Source: Chitinophagaceae bacterium
GTDB taxonomy: Bacteria > Bacteroidota > Bacteroidia > Chitinophagales > Chitinophagaceae
Reading direction: 5' to 3'
Assembly: GCA_027489035.1 (NCBI GenBank)
Contig: JAIYAN010000023.1
Span: 124,001-188,000 of the forward strand
DNA length: 64,000 nucleotides
Program-made: the position numbers and the translations under genes
The notes under the pieces: generated by a model
Databases searched by the model: none
What the model saw: only the letters and a program-made list of their open reading frames with translations
Told to the model about the DNA's origin: nothing
Part shown: positions 41,257 to 50,331 of the stretch, in pieces
How positions within the stretch are numbered: the first letter of the stretch is position 1
Layout: the number at the start of each line of letters is the position of its first letter

Positions 41257-42582
41257 ATGGAAATTGATAAAACCACATTAAATGATTTGAATATTTTCAA
41301 TGGCGAAAATAATTTGTCGCTGTTTGGAAAAATAAACTTCACCAACACCACTAACGGTGAGGATCAGTTGAAGTTGTTTCTATCAACGCCGCTGAAAAAT
41401 ATCGAGGAAATAAAAGCTGTTCAGGATACGCTGAAACATATCATTCCATTTCTAGAAAAATGGCCCAATCAAATTAGTAATGGTACGATAAAAGTTATTG
41501 AGCGATTTTACGATTCAAATTTAAATGCCATACCGGAAAGGGTTTCATTTTATCATGCGAAACTATTTTCTATTTTACAAAAGGCAGATTACTCTTTATT
41601 GAAATTTTCAGTAAATCATTGCTTTGATTTTATAAAAGGATTAAAGTTGATTGTGCATTTAATTTCCAATTCGGAAATGCCAATATTGCTTAAAAATGTT
41701 TTAACCGATATTGAAAAGTTAACCCAAAAAAATTCATTAGAAATTATTGATAAAACCGAAAACGCTAATCAGCTGAATGTTCAACAAATAGTTCAGCTTG
41801 GATATTTTTTTCGCAATCAATATAAATCAAGCATGTTGGATTTGCTAAAGATTCATGCAAAAATTGATGCATGGTTTGGAATGGCAAAATCTGTTAGTGA
41901 ACTTCAATTATCTTTTCCCGTTTTTGTAGAAAGTGAGCGACCATTTTTTACTGCAAATGGATTGTATCATTTGATATTAAACAATCCAACACCTTATGAT
42001 TTTAATCTAGACCAGCAAAAGCATTTTTTATTTTTAACCGGTGCCAACATGGCTGGAAAAAGCACCTTCATTAAATCTGTTGGATCTGCGGTTTTTTTAG
42101 CACATACTGGAATGGCGGTTCCAGCTCAAAATATGGAATTATCTTTTTTTGATGGAATGCTAAGCAACATCAATATTATGGATGACCTCTCAAAAGGGGA
42201 AAGCTATTTTTATAATGAAGTACAGCGCATAAAAACATCGATTCAAAAAATTAATGATGGCAGAAAGTGGCTGGTGTTGATAGACGAACTTTTTAAAGGC
42301 ACCAATGTAGAAGATGCCATGAAATGTAGCACGATTGTAATTGAAGGACTGATAAAAATTCCCAGTGTATTATGTATTTTGTCAACACATTTATATGAAA
42401 TAAGTGACGCATTAAAAAGGCATAACAACATTAAATTTAATTATTTTGAAACAGCTTTTATAGATGAACAATTTCAATTTAGTTATGCGTTAAAAGAAGG
42501 CGTTAGCAATGATCGCTTGGGTTATTTAATTCTAAAAAAAGAAGGCGTTGTGCAAATGCTTGAAGATTTGGGAACTAAATAA
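41257..42582 (+). CDS. Short MutS-family ATPase
   Basis: The 441-aa protein contains only the MutS core and ATPase domains: helical lever region at about 20-240, then Walker A FLTGANMAGKSTFIKSVG (about residue 263), FFDGMLSNINIMDDLSKGESYFYNEV and Walker B WLVLIDELFKGTNVEDA. It lacks the mismatch-recognition domain (no N-terminal Phe-x-Glu motif) and the Smr nuclease tail of MutS2. Such short proteins are common in Bacteroidota and their function is unknown. It probably shares a transcript with pyrC. Confidence 0.85.
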   Translation: MEIDKTTLNDLNIFNGENNLSLFGKINFTNTTNGEDQLKLFLSTPLKNIEEIKAVQDTLKHIIPFLEKWPNQISNGTIKVIERFYDSNLNAIPERVSFYHAKLFSILQKADYSLLKFSVNHCFDFIKGLKLIVHLISNSEMPILLKNVLTDIEKLTQKNSLEIIDKTENANQLNVQQIVQLGYFFRNQYKSSMLDLLKIHAKIDAWFGMAKSVSELQLSFPVFVESERPFFTANGLYHLILNNPTPYDFNLDQQKHFLFLTGANMAGKSTFIKSVGSAVFLAHTGMAVPAQNMELSFFDGMLSNINIMDDLSKGESYFYNEVQRIKTSIQKINDGRKWLVLIDELFKGTNVEDAMKCSTIVIEGLIKIPSVLCILSTHLYEISDALKRHNNIKFNYFETAFIDEQFQFSYALKEGVSNDRLGYLILKKEGVVQMLEDLGTK

Positions 42583-42656
42583 AAATCCATAAAACAACTT
42601 CAAATTCTCCACAGATAATTCTTGTTTTTTTCTGCTTAAAAATGGATGATTTCACT

Positions 42657-42687
42657 TTTGGTTTTAAAAGTGTATTTGTCAATTTTG
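42657..42687 (+). promoter_or_regulatory. Promoter of comM with almost no leader
   Basis: TTTG at 42657-42660 and CAATTTTG at 42680-42687 are exactly 19 nt apart; the box differs from TAnnTTTG only at the first base. Only GGT separates it from the ATG at 42691, so the +1 would fall on the start codon. An in-frame ATG at 42646 lies upstream of the promoter. Confidence 0.65.
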
Positions 42688-42690
42688 GGT

Positions 42691-44235
42691 ATGCTTGTAA
42701 AAACATTTGGAATGGCGGTTTATGGTGTAGAAGCCAAAACAATTTCGGTAGAAGTTGATGTGAACAATCAGGGTAAAAATTACTACATCGTAGGGTTGCC
42801 CGACAATGCTATTAAAGAAAGTTTGCATCGGGTAGAAAGTGCGATTAAAAGCAATCAATTTTACATGCCCCGAACGAAGTTACTCGTAAATTTAGCGCCA
42901 GCGGATATTAAAAAATCAGGCACTGCTTTTGACTTACCCATTGCCATCGGCACATTAGCTGCAACAGAACAAATTATTGACGCTGAAAAAATGAGTCGTT
43001 ATGTAATTATGGGGGAGTTAAGTTTAGACGGAGCGGTAAAGCCCATTAAAGGCGCACTTCCCATTGCCATCCAAACAAAAAAAGAATTATTCGACGGATT
43101 GATTTTACCCTTGTCGAATGCCAACGAAGCCGCAATGGTAAATGACTTAAAAGTAATTGGGGTAAGTTCAATGAAAGAGGTGGTTGATTTTTTGAATGAA
43201 ACAACGCACATTGAGCCAACGCAAGTAAATATTGCCGAAGTTTTTTCAAAAGCCCAATCGAATTATGATTTTGATTTTGCAGATGTAAAAGGTCAGATGA
43301 ATATTAAACGTGCCTTGGAAATTGCTGCTGCTGGCGGACATAATGCGATTTTGATTGGACCACCTGGCGCAGGAAAAACCATGTTGGCGAAAAGATTGCC
43401 AACCATTTTACCACCATTAACTTTAGAAGAAGCTTTAGAAACTACAAAGATTCATAGCGTTGCTGGCAAGTTGCCCGAGCATTCAACGATAATCAGCCGT
43501 AGACCATTTAGAAGTCCACATCATACGATATCAGATGTGGCCTTAGTAGGAGGTGGTGGGAATCCTCAACCTGGCGAAATATCTTTAGCGCATCATGGAG
43601 TTTTGTTTTTGGATGAACTGCCCGAATTTAAACGAACGGTACTTGAAGTGATGCGTCAACCAATGGAAGAAAGAAGGGTAACCATTTCTCGTGCAAAAAT
43701 AGCATTAGATTTTCCTGCAAATTTTATGCTTATTGCTAGTATGAATCCTTGTCCTTGTGGCTATTTCAATCATCCCGAAAAAGCATGTTCTTGTCCGCCA
43801 GGTATGGTACAGAAATATTTGAATAAGGTATCTGGTCCATTATTGGATAGAATTGATCTTCATGTAGAAGTAACGCCTGTAGCGTATGAAGAGTTATCAA
43901 CTGTAGAACAGTTTGAAAAAAGTGAAACCATTCGTGAGCGCGTGATTTGTGCAAGAGCAATTCAGGCAAAGCGTTACGAAAAATATGATGAGGTGTATGC
44001 CAATGCACAAATGAGCAGTAAAATGCTCAAGGAAATTTGTGTGATTGATGAAGCTTCCAATCAACTTTTGAAAAAAGCAATGGAAAGATTAAATCTATCG
44101 GCTCGGGCCTATGATAGAATTTTAAAAGTGAGCAAAACGATTGCAGATTTAGCCAATTCGGAACAAATAAAAACAGAGCATCTGGCTGAAGCAATTCAGT
44201 ATAGAAGTTTAGATCGGGAAAATTGGGGAGGGTAG
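42691..44235 (+). CDS. comM: YifB/ComM family Mg-chelatase-like AAA+ ATPase
   Basis: The 514-aa protein starts with a ChlI-type Lon-S5-like domain (MLVKTFGMAVYGVEAKTISV; NLAPADIKKSGTAFDLPIAIG) and continues with the AAA+ module: Walker A IGPPGAGKTMLAKRLP (about residue 224), Walker B GVLFLDELPEF, then a zinc-finger-like CPCGYFNHPEKACSCPPG and the C-terminal helical domain (SSKMLKEICVIDEASNQLL). ComM-type helicases promote branch migration in natural transformation. Whether this organism takes up DNA is not shown. The ATG at 42691 is the start as judged by homologue N-termini and by the promoter position. Confidence 0.93.
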   Translation: MLVKTFGMAVYGVEAKTISVEVDVNNQGKNYYIVGLPDNAIKESLHRVESAIKSNQFYMPRTKLLVNLAPADIKKSGTAFDLPIAIGTLAATEQIIDAEKMSRYVIMGELSLDGAVKPIKGALPIAIQTKKELFDGLILPLSNANEAAMVNDLKVIGVSSMKEVVDFLNETTHIEPTQVNIAEVFSKAQSNYDFDFADVKGQMNIKRALEIAAAGGHNAILIGPPGAGKTMLAKRLPTILPPLTLEEALETTKIHSVAGKLPEHSTIISRRPFRSPHHTISDVALVGGGGNPQPGEISLAHHGVLFLDELPEFKRTVLEVMRQPMEERRVTISRAKIALDFPANFMLIASMNPCPCGYFNHPEKACSCPPGMVQKYLNKVSGPLLDRIDLHVEVTPVAYEELSTVEQFEKSETIRERVICARAIQAKRYEKYDEVYANAQMSSKMLKEICVIDEASNQLLKKAMERLNLSARAYDRILKVSKTIADLANSEQIKTEHLAEAIQYRSLDRENWGG

Positions 44236-44242
44236 GGGTTGA

Positions 44243-44338
44243 TAAATTAAAAAGTAAAAATTAAAAAGTAAAAAAATACACCGCCTGAGACACGTAAAAT
44301 GTAAAAAATAAAATCTGCAGTTTTTACTTTTTAATTTT
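44243..44338. repeat. A/T-rich tandem and inverted repeat after comM
   Basis: AATTAAAAAGTAAA occurs twice in tandem (about 44246-44273). Its complement TTTTTACTTTTTAATTTT at 44321-44338 pairs with 44257-44274 over 18 bp across a 46-nt loop. It may serve as a terminator-like structure for comM or be a mobile-element relic. No gene is seen to 44446. Confidence 0.65.
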
Positions 44339-44446
44339 CCATTTTGACTTATTTATTTATAAAATAACCTCAATCATGCAAACCATTTAAACCACTTCGG
44401 ATAATTTAACCGAAATTGCACCCTTAATTACAAATCCTCATTTTTA

Positions 44447-46261
44447 ATGAAAATTTTACTCCATTATTTAAAGCCATTGAAATGGTTGGTTGCATTTACC
44501 CTTTTATTAGCAAGTATAAACATTGGCTTCTCACTTATCGATCCAATTTTATTGGGAAAGCTTGTAAATCTTGCTGGAGACTTTCAAAATAAATCAAACC
44601 ATTTCGACAGCAACAGCTTCTTCTGGGGATATGATCACATTGATAGAAAAGGAAAGCCTTATTTACAACTAGGCGTTTTTTACATTTTATTATTCTCGAT
44701 TTCTGTGGCAATGGTGAGTCGTATTGCCAAAGCATTTCAAGATTATTTTTTAAACCTCATTATACAAAAATTTGGCGCAAAAGTTTTTACGGATGGTTTA
44801 CAACATGCCATGAAATTGCCTTATCAAGAATTTGAAGATCAACGCAGTGGTGAAACTTTATCCATTTTAACCAAAGTAAGATCGGATGTAGAAAAATTCA
44901 TGATCAATTTTATCAACATCCTTTTTGGCATCATCATAGGCATTGTTTTCGTTTTTGTGTATGCAGCTATTTTTATCAATTGGCGAATTCCGGTTGCGTA
45001 TTTGATTGGTATTGGTGTACTTACTTTAATCACCAATAAACTTTCGAAAAAAATTAAATCCATTCAAAAAAATATTGTTGGTGAAACCACCGCATTGGCG
45101 GGCTCTACAACAGAATCGTTAAGAAATATTGAATTGGTAAAAAGCTTAGGACTTACCAATCAAGAGGTGGAGCGTTTAAATAAAAACACGTATAAAATTC
45201 TCGGACTTGAATTGAAAAAAGTAAAAAGAATTAGAAGCATCAGTTTTGTTCAGGGTACTTTGGTGAACACATTGCGCCAAGTGATTTTATTTATTTTGAT
45301 GTGGTTGATTTTTAGAGATGAAATGGATGCTGGGCAATTGGTAACCATGCAAATATTTTCATTTTTTGTGTTTGGTCCTTTGCAAGAAATTGGAAACATT
45401 TTATTGTCGTATCGCGAAGCCGAAGCGTCTTTAAATAATTTCGATAAGTTGATGAAAAAGGCGCCAGAATCTGAACCATTGAATCCTAAAAAATTAGGCC
45501 CAGTAGAAACGCTTTCTTTTAATACCGTTAGTTTTAAACATCAAACTGCAACGCATAAAGCCATCGATGGAATTAGTTTTGATGTAAAGCTTGGAGAAAC
45601 CATTGCATTTGTTGGACCGAGTGGTAGCGGAAAATCCACATTGATGAAATTGCTTGTAGGATTATATCGCCCTGCAGAAGGTCAGATTTTTTACAATGGC
45701 TTGAATGAAACTGAAATTTTATTCGACGATTTAAGAAACCAAATCGGATTTGTAACGCAAGACACCAACTTGTTTAGTGGAAGCATTAGAGAAAATTTAA
45801 TGTTTGTAAATCCATCCGCAACAGAAGATGAATTAAACGAAGCGTTAAGAAAATCATCATGTACTTATTTATTGTCTCGTGCAGAAAAGGGTTTGGATAC
45901 CATGATAGGCGAAGGCGGATTAAAATTGAGTGGAGGTGAAAAGCAACGTATATCTATAGCTCGCGCATTATTAAGAAAACCAAGGGTATTGATTTTTGAC
46001 GAAGCTACATCAGCATTGGATTCATTAACAGAAGAAGAAATAACAAATACCATCATTGACATTTCAACAGCAAAAGATCAAATTACGGTATTAATAGCAC
46101 ATCGTTTAAGTACCATTATGCATGCCGATCGAATTTATGTTTTGGAAAAAGGCGATGTTGTTGAAACGGGAACGCATCAGAAATTAATTGAAGATAAAGG
46201 GCTGTATTATGCCATGTGGCGTCAACAAATTGGAGAGCGAAAGAAAATCTCAAATCAATAA
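44447..46261 (+). CDS. ABC exporter, fused transmembrane and ATPase domains (MsbA-like)
   Basis: The 604-aa protein has six predicted membrane helices in the first 330 residues, with a 20-residue extra loop near 45-65 rich in polar residues. The nucleotide-binding domain follows, with Walker A GPSGSGKSTL (about 390), signature LSGGEKQR (about 493), Walker B VLIFDEATSALD (about 515) and the switch His in AHRLST. It exports lipids or other hydrophobic compounds as a homodimer; specificity is not evident. It stands alone. Confidence 0.92.
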   Translation: MKILLHYLKPLKWLVAFTLLLASINIGFSLIDPILLGKLVNLAGDFQNKSNHFDSNSFFWGYDHIDRKGKPYLQLGVFYILLFSISVAMVSRIAKAFQDYFLNLIIQKFGAKVFTDGLQHAMKLPYQEFEDQRSGETLSILTKVRSDVEKFMINFINILFGIIIGIVFVFVYAAIFINWRIPVAYLIGIGVLTLITNKLSKKIKSIQKNIVGETTALAGSTTESLRNIELVKSLGLTNQEVERLNKNTYKILGLELKKVKRIRSISFVQGTLVNTLRQVILFILMWLIFRDEMDAGQLVTMQIFSFFVFGPLQEIGNILLSYREAEASLNNFDKLMKKAPESEPLNPKKLGPVETLSFNTVSFKHQTATHKAIDGISFDVKLGETIAFVGPSGSGKSTLMKLLVGLYRPAEGQIFYNGLNETEILFDDLRNQIGFVTQDTNLFSGSIRENLMFVNPSATEDELNEALRKSSCTYLLSRAEKGLDTMIGEGGLKLSGGEKQRISIARALLRKPRVLIFDEATSALDSLTEEEITNTIIDISTAKDQITVLIAHRLSTIMHADRIYVLEKGDVVETGTHQKLIEDKGLYYAMWRQQIGERKKISNQ

Positions 46262-46285
46262 TTTGTTGTGTAACATAAGTAACAA

Positions 46286-46314
46286 TTGGTAATCTCTATT
46301 AAATTTTAAATTTG
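46286..46314 (+). promoter_or_regulatory. Promoter of the DUF983 gene with almost no leader
   Basis: TTG at 46286-46288 and TAAATTTG at 46307-46314 are 18 nt apart. The box is a full consensus match and only TCCT separates it from the ATG at 46319. Confidence 0.6.
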
Positions 46315-46318
46315 TCCT

Positions 46319-46756
46319 ATGGAAAATACAAAGCATTCAACACCAAATTATTTCCTTAGTATTTTTAAAATGCGTTGCCCAAGATGCAGACAAGGGAAAA
46401 TGTTTAAAGATGCCAATGCTTATCGAAAAATCTCTTTGAAACATATTTTTGATATGTACGATAATTGCCCAATTTGTGATCAAAAATATGATATGGAACC
46501 TGGGTTTTGGTATGGAACTGGATATGTGAGCTATGCGCTTGCAGTGGCGATTTCTACAAGCACTTTCGTGGCTTGGTGGGTGTTGGTTGGTATTTCTACA
46601 GAAGACAATCGAATATTTTATTGGCTAGCTACAAATTCGGTTGTGCTAGTTGTTTTACAACCCTGGATGATGCGTTTGAGTAGGGTAATTTATATGCGCT
46701 TTTTTGTTGGGTATGACAAAGAGTACAAACAACACAAGCCAAAGGAATTTGAATAA
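46319..46756 (+). CDS. DUF983 family membrane protein
   Basis: The 145-aa protein starts with two zinc-ribbon Cys pairs (MRCPRCRQGKMF and CPICDQKY) and then has two to three membrane helices (about 60-120; AVAISTSTFVAWWVLVG and FYWLATNSVVLVVLQPWMM). This is the DUF983 pattern; function is unknown. The presence of Cys4 zinc-binding elements next to membrane helices suggests a small membrane-bound regulatory or assembly protein. Confidence 0.9.
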   Translation: MENTKHSTPNYFLSIFKMRCPRCRQGKMFKDANAYRKISLKHIFDMYDNCPICDQKYDMEPGFWYGTGYVSYALAVAISTSTFVAWWVLVGISTEDNRIFYWLATNSVVLVVLQPWMMRLSRVIYMRFFVGYDKEYKQHKPKEFE

Positions 46757-46778
46757 AGTAGAAGTCTTTTTTAATTGC

Positions 46779-49193
46779 CTAAATCTTAAAACTCAACGGC
46801 ACCAATATCTTTATACCAAAATTTCGCCCAACATTAAACACCCCATTTCTTCCTGTTACAGGATTTGTAGGTGCATATTTTAAACGGCTTAAGTGATTTT
46901 GATAGGCAACGTTTCCAATATTGCTTGCTGTAAAATAAAGCGCAAATAATTTATTTTCTTTTTTAGAAAATACTTCTGTGCCTAAGCCTGTATTTATTAA
47001 CGTATATCCATTTGTAGCGGTTTCTGTATTAAAGGCAGTAAAAGGATTTGATTGTTTGAATGTATTGTCAATCTCAACCTTAATATAACTGTTTCTAAAA
47101 TGGTTATTTAATTTTTTAAAATCGGCCCTAAACTCGGTTAATAATTTTGGTGCTGGAATAAATGGCAGATTTTTACTTCCTTCAATGGCATTTTTAAATA
47201 TACCTGAAACATAAGAAAAAGTATTTTCAATATGTAACCAATCCAAAGGATGGGGATGAATATCTAATGTTAATTCAACGCCTGTAAGGTTTACTTGCTG
47301 TTGGTCAAATTTAAACGCTTGAAGCATATCTCCATCTACTTCAATCAATGAATCTGTGCCAATATTATTTTGCAATTTTCTGTAAAAAATAAAATGCTTA
47401 AACTGATTATAATAGCCAGCCAAATTAAAAGAAAAATGATCATCATTAAATTCAATGGCTACATCAGATTGTGTACTTATTTCACTGGTTAAATTTTTAT
47501 CCCCATATTCAAATCGATTTGTTCCTTCATGCGCACCATTTGATGAAAGCTCAGAAATACTTGGCGCCCTAAAAGCTCTTGCCAAATTCAGCTTTAAGTT
47601 TATTTTATTGGTAATTGGATACGCAATACCGATACTTCCTGAAACATTAGAGAAACTTTTTTGTAGTGAGTCGCCAATTTTTTCTCCATCCCGAATCATT
47701 TGATTTGCATTAATATTTCTATTGTCAAATCGAATGCCACCACTGAAATTTATTTTTCTGATTTCTTTTTGCGAGTATAGAAATACCCCAATGTCATTCA
47801 ATTTGTATTCTGGAATCAATTGTTCAACGCCTTTATTTGTATTTTCTTGATTCATTCCATTTAACCCAATTGAATTTTTCCAACCCTTTCTTTCCTTAAA
47901 ATGAAATTGAGTTGCATAAGTCAATGTTTTTAAATCAAAAAATAATTCACGTTCATTTACATCATCTGGATTGCCAAATTCTTCACGCTGATTTTGTTGC
48001 AAACCAATATTCAAACTAAGGTGATTGTTGCCTAATTTGAAGTTATTGTCAGTAGCCACTTTTACATGCCTAATGTGTTGGTAAGGCATAAATGGATTCG
48101 AACTTAAAAAATCTGTTTGTGTAGGATTGGCTTCAATTCCACCAGGCAAAAGATTTATAAAATTACCCAAATTGTCACGCTCTCCTTCAACCAACCCTGC
48201 CGTTAAATCAAACTTGCTAAAAACTAAATGACTAAAACCCCATCCGCCATTATAACCAATATGTCCGCCAAAATTTTGTTCATTAAATTTTGAGTTAAAT
48301 ACATAACCATCATATTTATTTTGATAATCACCCGCCGCTTTTTTGGTGCCATACATACTCCAATTAAAACCATTTTTATTGCCGGAAATATTTGCATTTA
48401 TATTCCTTAATCTATTATTGGTTTGATAATTAGAACCAACATTTATTTTAATGGTATTGTTTGGCGCAGGTACATTTGAAATTATATTTATTACACCCGC
48501 CATCGCATCCGAGCCATACACTAATGATGCTGGACCTTTTAATACTTCAATTTTTTGTACACTAGCTTCATCAATCTCAATTCCGTGTTCATCGCCCCAT
48601 TGCTGTCCTTCCTGACGAACGCCATCGTTGATGGTAAGCACCCTATTATATCCCAAACCCCTAATTAGCGGTTTTGAAATAGCGGGTCCTGTAGACAAAC
48701 TGGAAATACCCGCTTTTTTTGTAATGCTTTCAATAATGTTCATGGATGAAGTTTGCAATAAATCTTGCTGACGTAAAACAGAAACTTGAAATGGAACTGC
48801 TTTCAATTGACTCGCTTTACTTACACCTGTTACGATTACGGCGTTGTTTTCCAAAATTGTTTCTTCAAGAAAAAAGTCTTTTCGCGTATCTCCCAATATT
48901 TCAATTTCTATAATTATTGTTGCATAATTCAAATGAGAAATTTCCACCAAATGCTTGCCATCAGTGATGTTGGGGATATTAAAAAAACCTTCTTTATTCG
49001 TACTGCCACCCGCTTTTATGTCAGTAAAATAAACAGAAACACCCTCAATAGGTAAATCTGTTTTTTTATCTTTAACCACACCAATGAAATTGCCTTTTAC
49101 ATTGTTAATTGCAAATACAGAATTCACTAATAGTAGTGCAATAATTAAAATTGGAAAAAATCCAAATCGAGCGTATTTGTTTTTTGTAACCAT
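46779..49193 (-). CDS. TonB-dependent outer-membrane receptor with carboxypeptidase-like N-terminal domain
   Basis: The 804-aa protein has a signal peptide (MVTKNKY to VFA, about 1-28), a carboxypeptidase-regulatory-like domain (GVVKDKKTDLPIEGVSVYF, about 35-115), the plug (SKPLIRGLGYNRVLTINDGV and the block VQKIEVLKGPASLVYGSDAM, about 125-240) and a 22-strand-type barrel to the C-terminal SLSFKI. The phrase GQQWGDEHGIEID marks a branch that, as far as I know, includes metal-ion (zinc) receptors; this is inference. The start at 49193 lies 4 nt after a TATATTTG box, and a 21-bp direct repeat covers the region. Confidence 0.92.
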   Translation of the reverse strand: MVTKNKYARFGFFPILIIALLLVNSVFAINNVKGNFIGVVKDKKTDLPIEGVSVYFTDIKAGGSTNKEGFFNIPNITDGKHLVEISHLNYATIIIEIEILGDTRKDFFLEETILENNAVIVTGVSKASQLKAVPFQVSVLRQQDLLQTSSMNIIESITKKAGISSLSTGPAISKPLIRGLGYNRVLTINDGVRQEGQQWGDEHGIEIDEASVQKIEVLKGPASLVYGSDAMAGVINIISNVPAPNNTIKINVGSNYQTNNRLRNINANISGNKNGFNWSMYGTKKAAGDYQNKYDGYVFNSKFNEQNFGGHIGYNGGWGFSHLVFSKFDLTAGLVEGERDNLGNFINLLPGGIEANPTQTDFLSSNPFMPYQHIRHVKVATDNNFKLGNNHLSLNIGLQQNQREEFGNPDDVNERELFFDLKTLTYATQFHFKERKGWKNSIGLNGMNQENTNKGVEQLIPEYKLNDIGVFLYSQKEIRKINFSGGIRFDNRNINANQMIRDGEKIGDSLQKSFSNVSGSIGIAYPITNKINLKLNLARAFRAPSISELSSNGAHEGTNRFEYGDKNLTSEISTQSDVAIEFNDDHFSFNLAGYYNQFKHFIFYRKLQNNIGTDSLIEVDGDMLQAFKFDQQQVNLTGVELTLDIHPHPLDWLHIENTFSYVSGIFKNAIEGSKNLPFIPAPKLLTEFRADFKKLNNHFRNSYIKVEIDNTFKQSNPFTAFNTETATNGYTLINTGLGTEVFSKKENKLFALYFTASNIGNVAYQNHLSRLKYAPTNPVTGRNGVFNVGRNFGIKILVPLSFKI

Positions 49194-49230
49194 GTTGCAA
49201 ATATAAGTATTTTTGTAACCATGTTGCAAA
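49181..49230 (-). promoter_or_regulatory. Direct-repeat operator candidate and promoter of the TonB-receptor gene
   Basis: A 21-bp sequence occurs at 49181-49201 and identically at 49210-49230, offset 29 bp. It contains GTAACCATGTTGC, an imperfect palindrome (GTAAC-CAT-GTTGC). On the minus strand the second copy ends in TTTGC, whose TTTG (49230-49227) is 21 nt from the -7 box TATATTTG (49205-49198). The first copy covers the start codon (49193-49191). Repressor binding here could block transcription and initiation. Confidence 0.75.
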
Positions 49231-49287
49231 AGAATAATAATTAGAAAATCTATTAAATCAACTTATCTAAGTTAATTTCGCATTAAT

Positions 49288-50319
49288 ATGTATAATATTA
49301 TTCGCCGTTTTCTATTTTTATTTGACCCAGAAAAAGTTCACTACTTCTCGATGAATGCGTTGAAGTTTATGTGTAAGATTGGGTTTATAAAGTATATTTT
49401 AAAAAAATGTTTCCAATCAGAAAATCCAAAATATATATTAGGTTTAAACTTTATAAATCCAGTGGGGTTGGGTGCTGGCTTTGATAAAAACGCTGCTTAT
49501 TTAACAGAGTTAGATACGCTTGGTTTTGGTTTTGTTGAAATTGGAACCGTTACACCAAAGCCACAAAGTGGAAATGAAAAGCCACGTTTATTTCGACTGC
49601 CTAAAGATAAAGCGTTGATTAATCGCATGGGTTTTAATAATGATGGTGTTGAAGTGATTGCCAATCGTTTATCTACTTGGCGAAAAAATAATCCCAACAC
49701 TTCGCTCATAATTGGCGGAAATATTGGCAAAAACAAAATCACGGAAAACGAAGATGCTTGGAAAGATTATGAAATTTGCTTCAATGGCTTATTTGATTAT
49801 GTTGATTATTTCGTAGTGAATGTTAGCAGTCCAAATACACCTGGATTAAGGGCTTTGCAAGAAAAGGATGCGCTAAAAAATATTTTTTCTGTCTTACAAA
49901 AAAGCAATCTTTCCAAAGAAAATCCTAAAAAAATTCTTTTAAAAATTGCGCCAGATTTATCCATCGAACAAGTTAACGACATCATCGAATTATCCGTAGA
50001 CATTAATTTAGATGGTTTAATTGTTTCAAATACAACAATTGATAGAAGCGAATTAATTACCGACAAAATCAGTGTTGAAAAAATTGGTCTTGGTGGACTA
50101 AGCGGCCTTCCAGTTAAAACAAAAAGCACCGAGCTCATAAAATATATTAATGAAAAAACTGGCGGCAAATTATGCATTATTGGTAGTGGAGGAATTTTTA
50201 ATGGAAAAGATGCAAATGAGAAAATAAATGCTGGTGCATCGTTGGTTCAAGTATGGACAGGGTTTGTTTATGAAGGTCCTTCCATCGCAAAAAGAATTTC
50301 GAATTTTTTAAAACATTAG
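49288..50319 (+). CDS. pyrD: Quinone-dependent dihydroorotate dehydrogenase (class 2)
   Basis: The 343-aa enzyme oxidises dihydroorotate to orotate and passes electrons to the quinone pool at the membrane. Class 2 features are the N-terminal helical extension (residues 1-40), LGLNFINPVGLGAGFDKNA, the FMN site with TPKPQSGNEKPRLFRLPKDKALINRMGFNNDG, the catalytic Ser in VVNVSSPNTPGLR, and a late IGSGGIFNGKDANEKINAGASLVQ. It is divergent from the TonB receptor and followed after 12 nt by terC. The pathway partner pyrC is at 39910. Confidence 0.96.
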   Translation: MYNIIRRFLFLFDPEKVHYFSMNALKFMCKIGFIKYILKKCFQSENPKYILGLNFINPVGLGAGFDKNAAYLTELDTLGFGFVEIGTVTPKPQSGNEKPRLFRLPKDKALINRMGFNNDGVEVIANRLSTWRKNNPNTSLIIGGNIGKNKITENEDAWKDYEICFNGLFDYVDYFVVNVSSPNTPGLRALQEKDALKNIFSVLQKSNLSKENPKKILLKIAPDLSIEQVNDIIELSVDINLDGLIVSNTTIDRSELITDKISVEKIGLGGLSGLPVKTKSTELIKYINEKTGGKLCIIGSGGIFNGKDANEKINAGASLVQVWTGFVYEGPSIAKRISNFLKH

Positions 50320-50331
50320 ATTTATACCATT

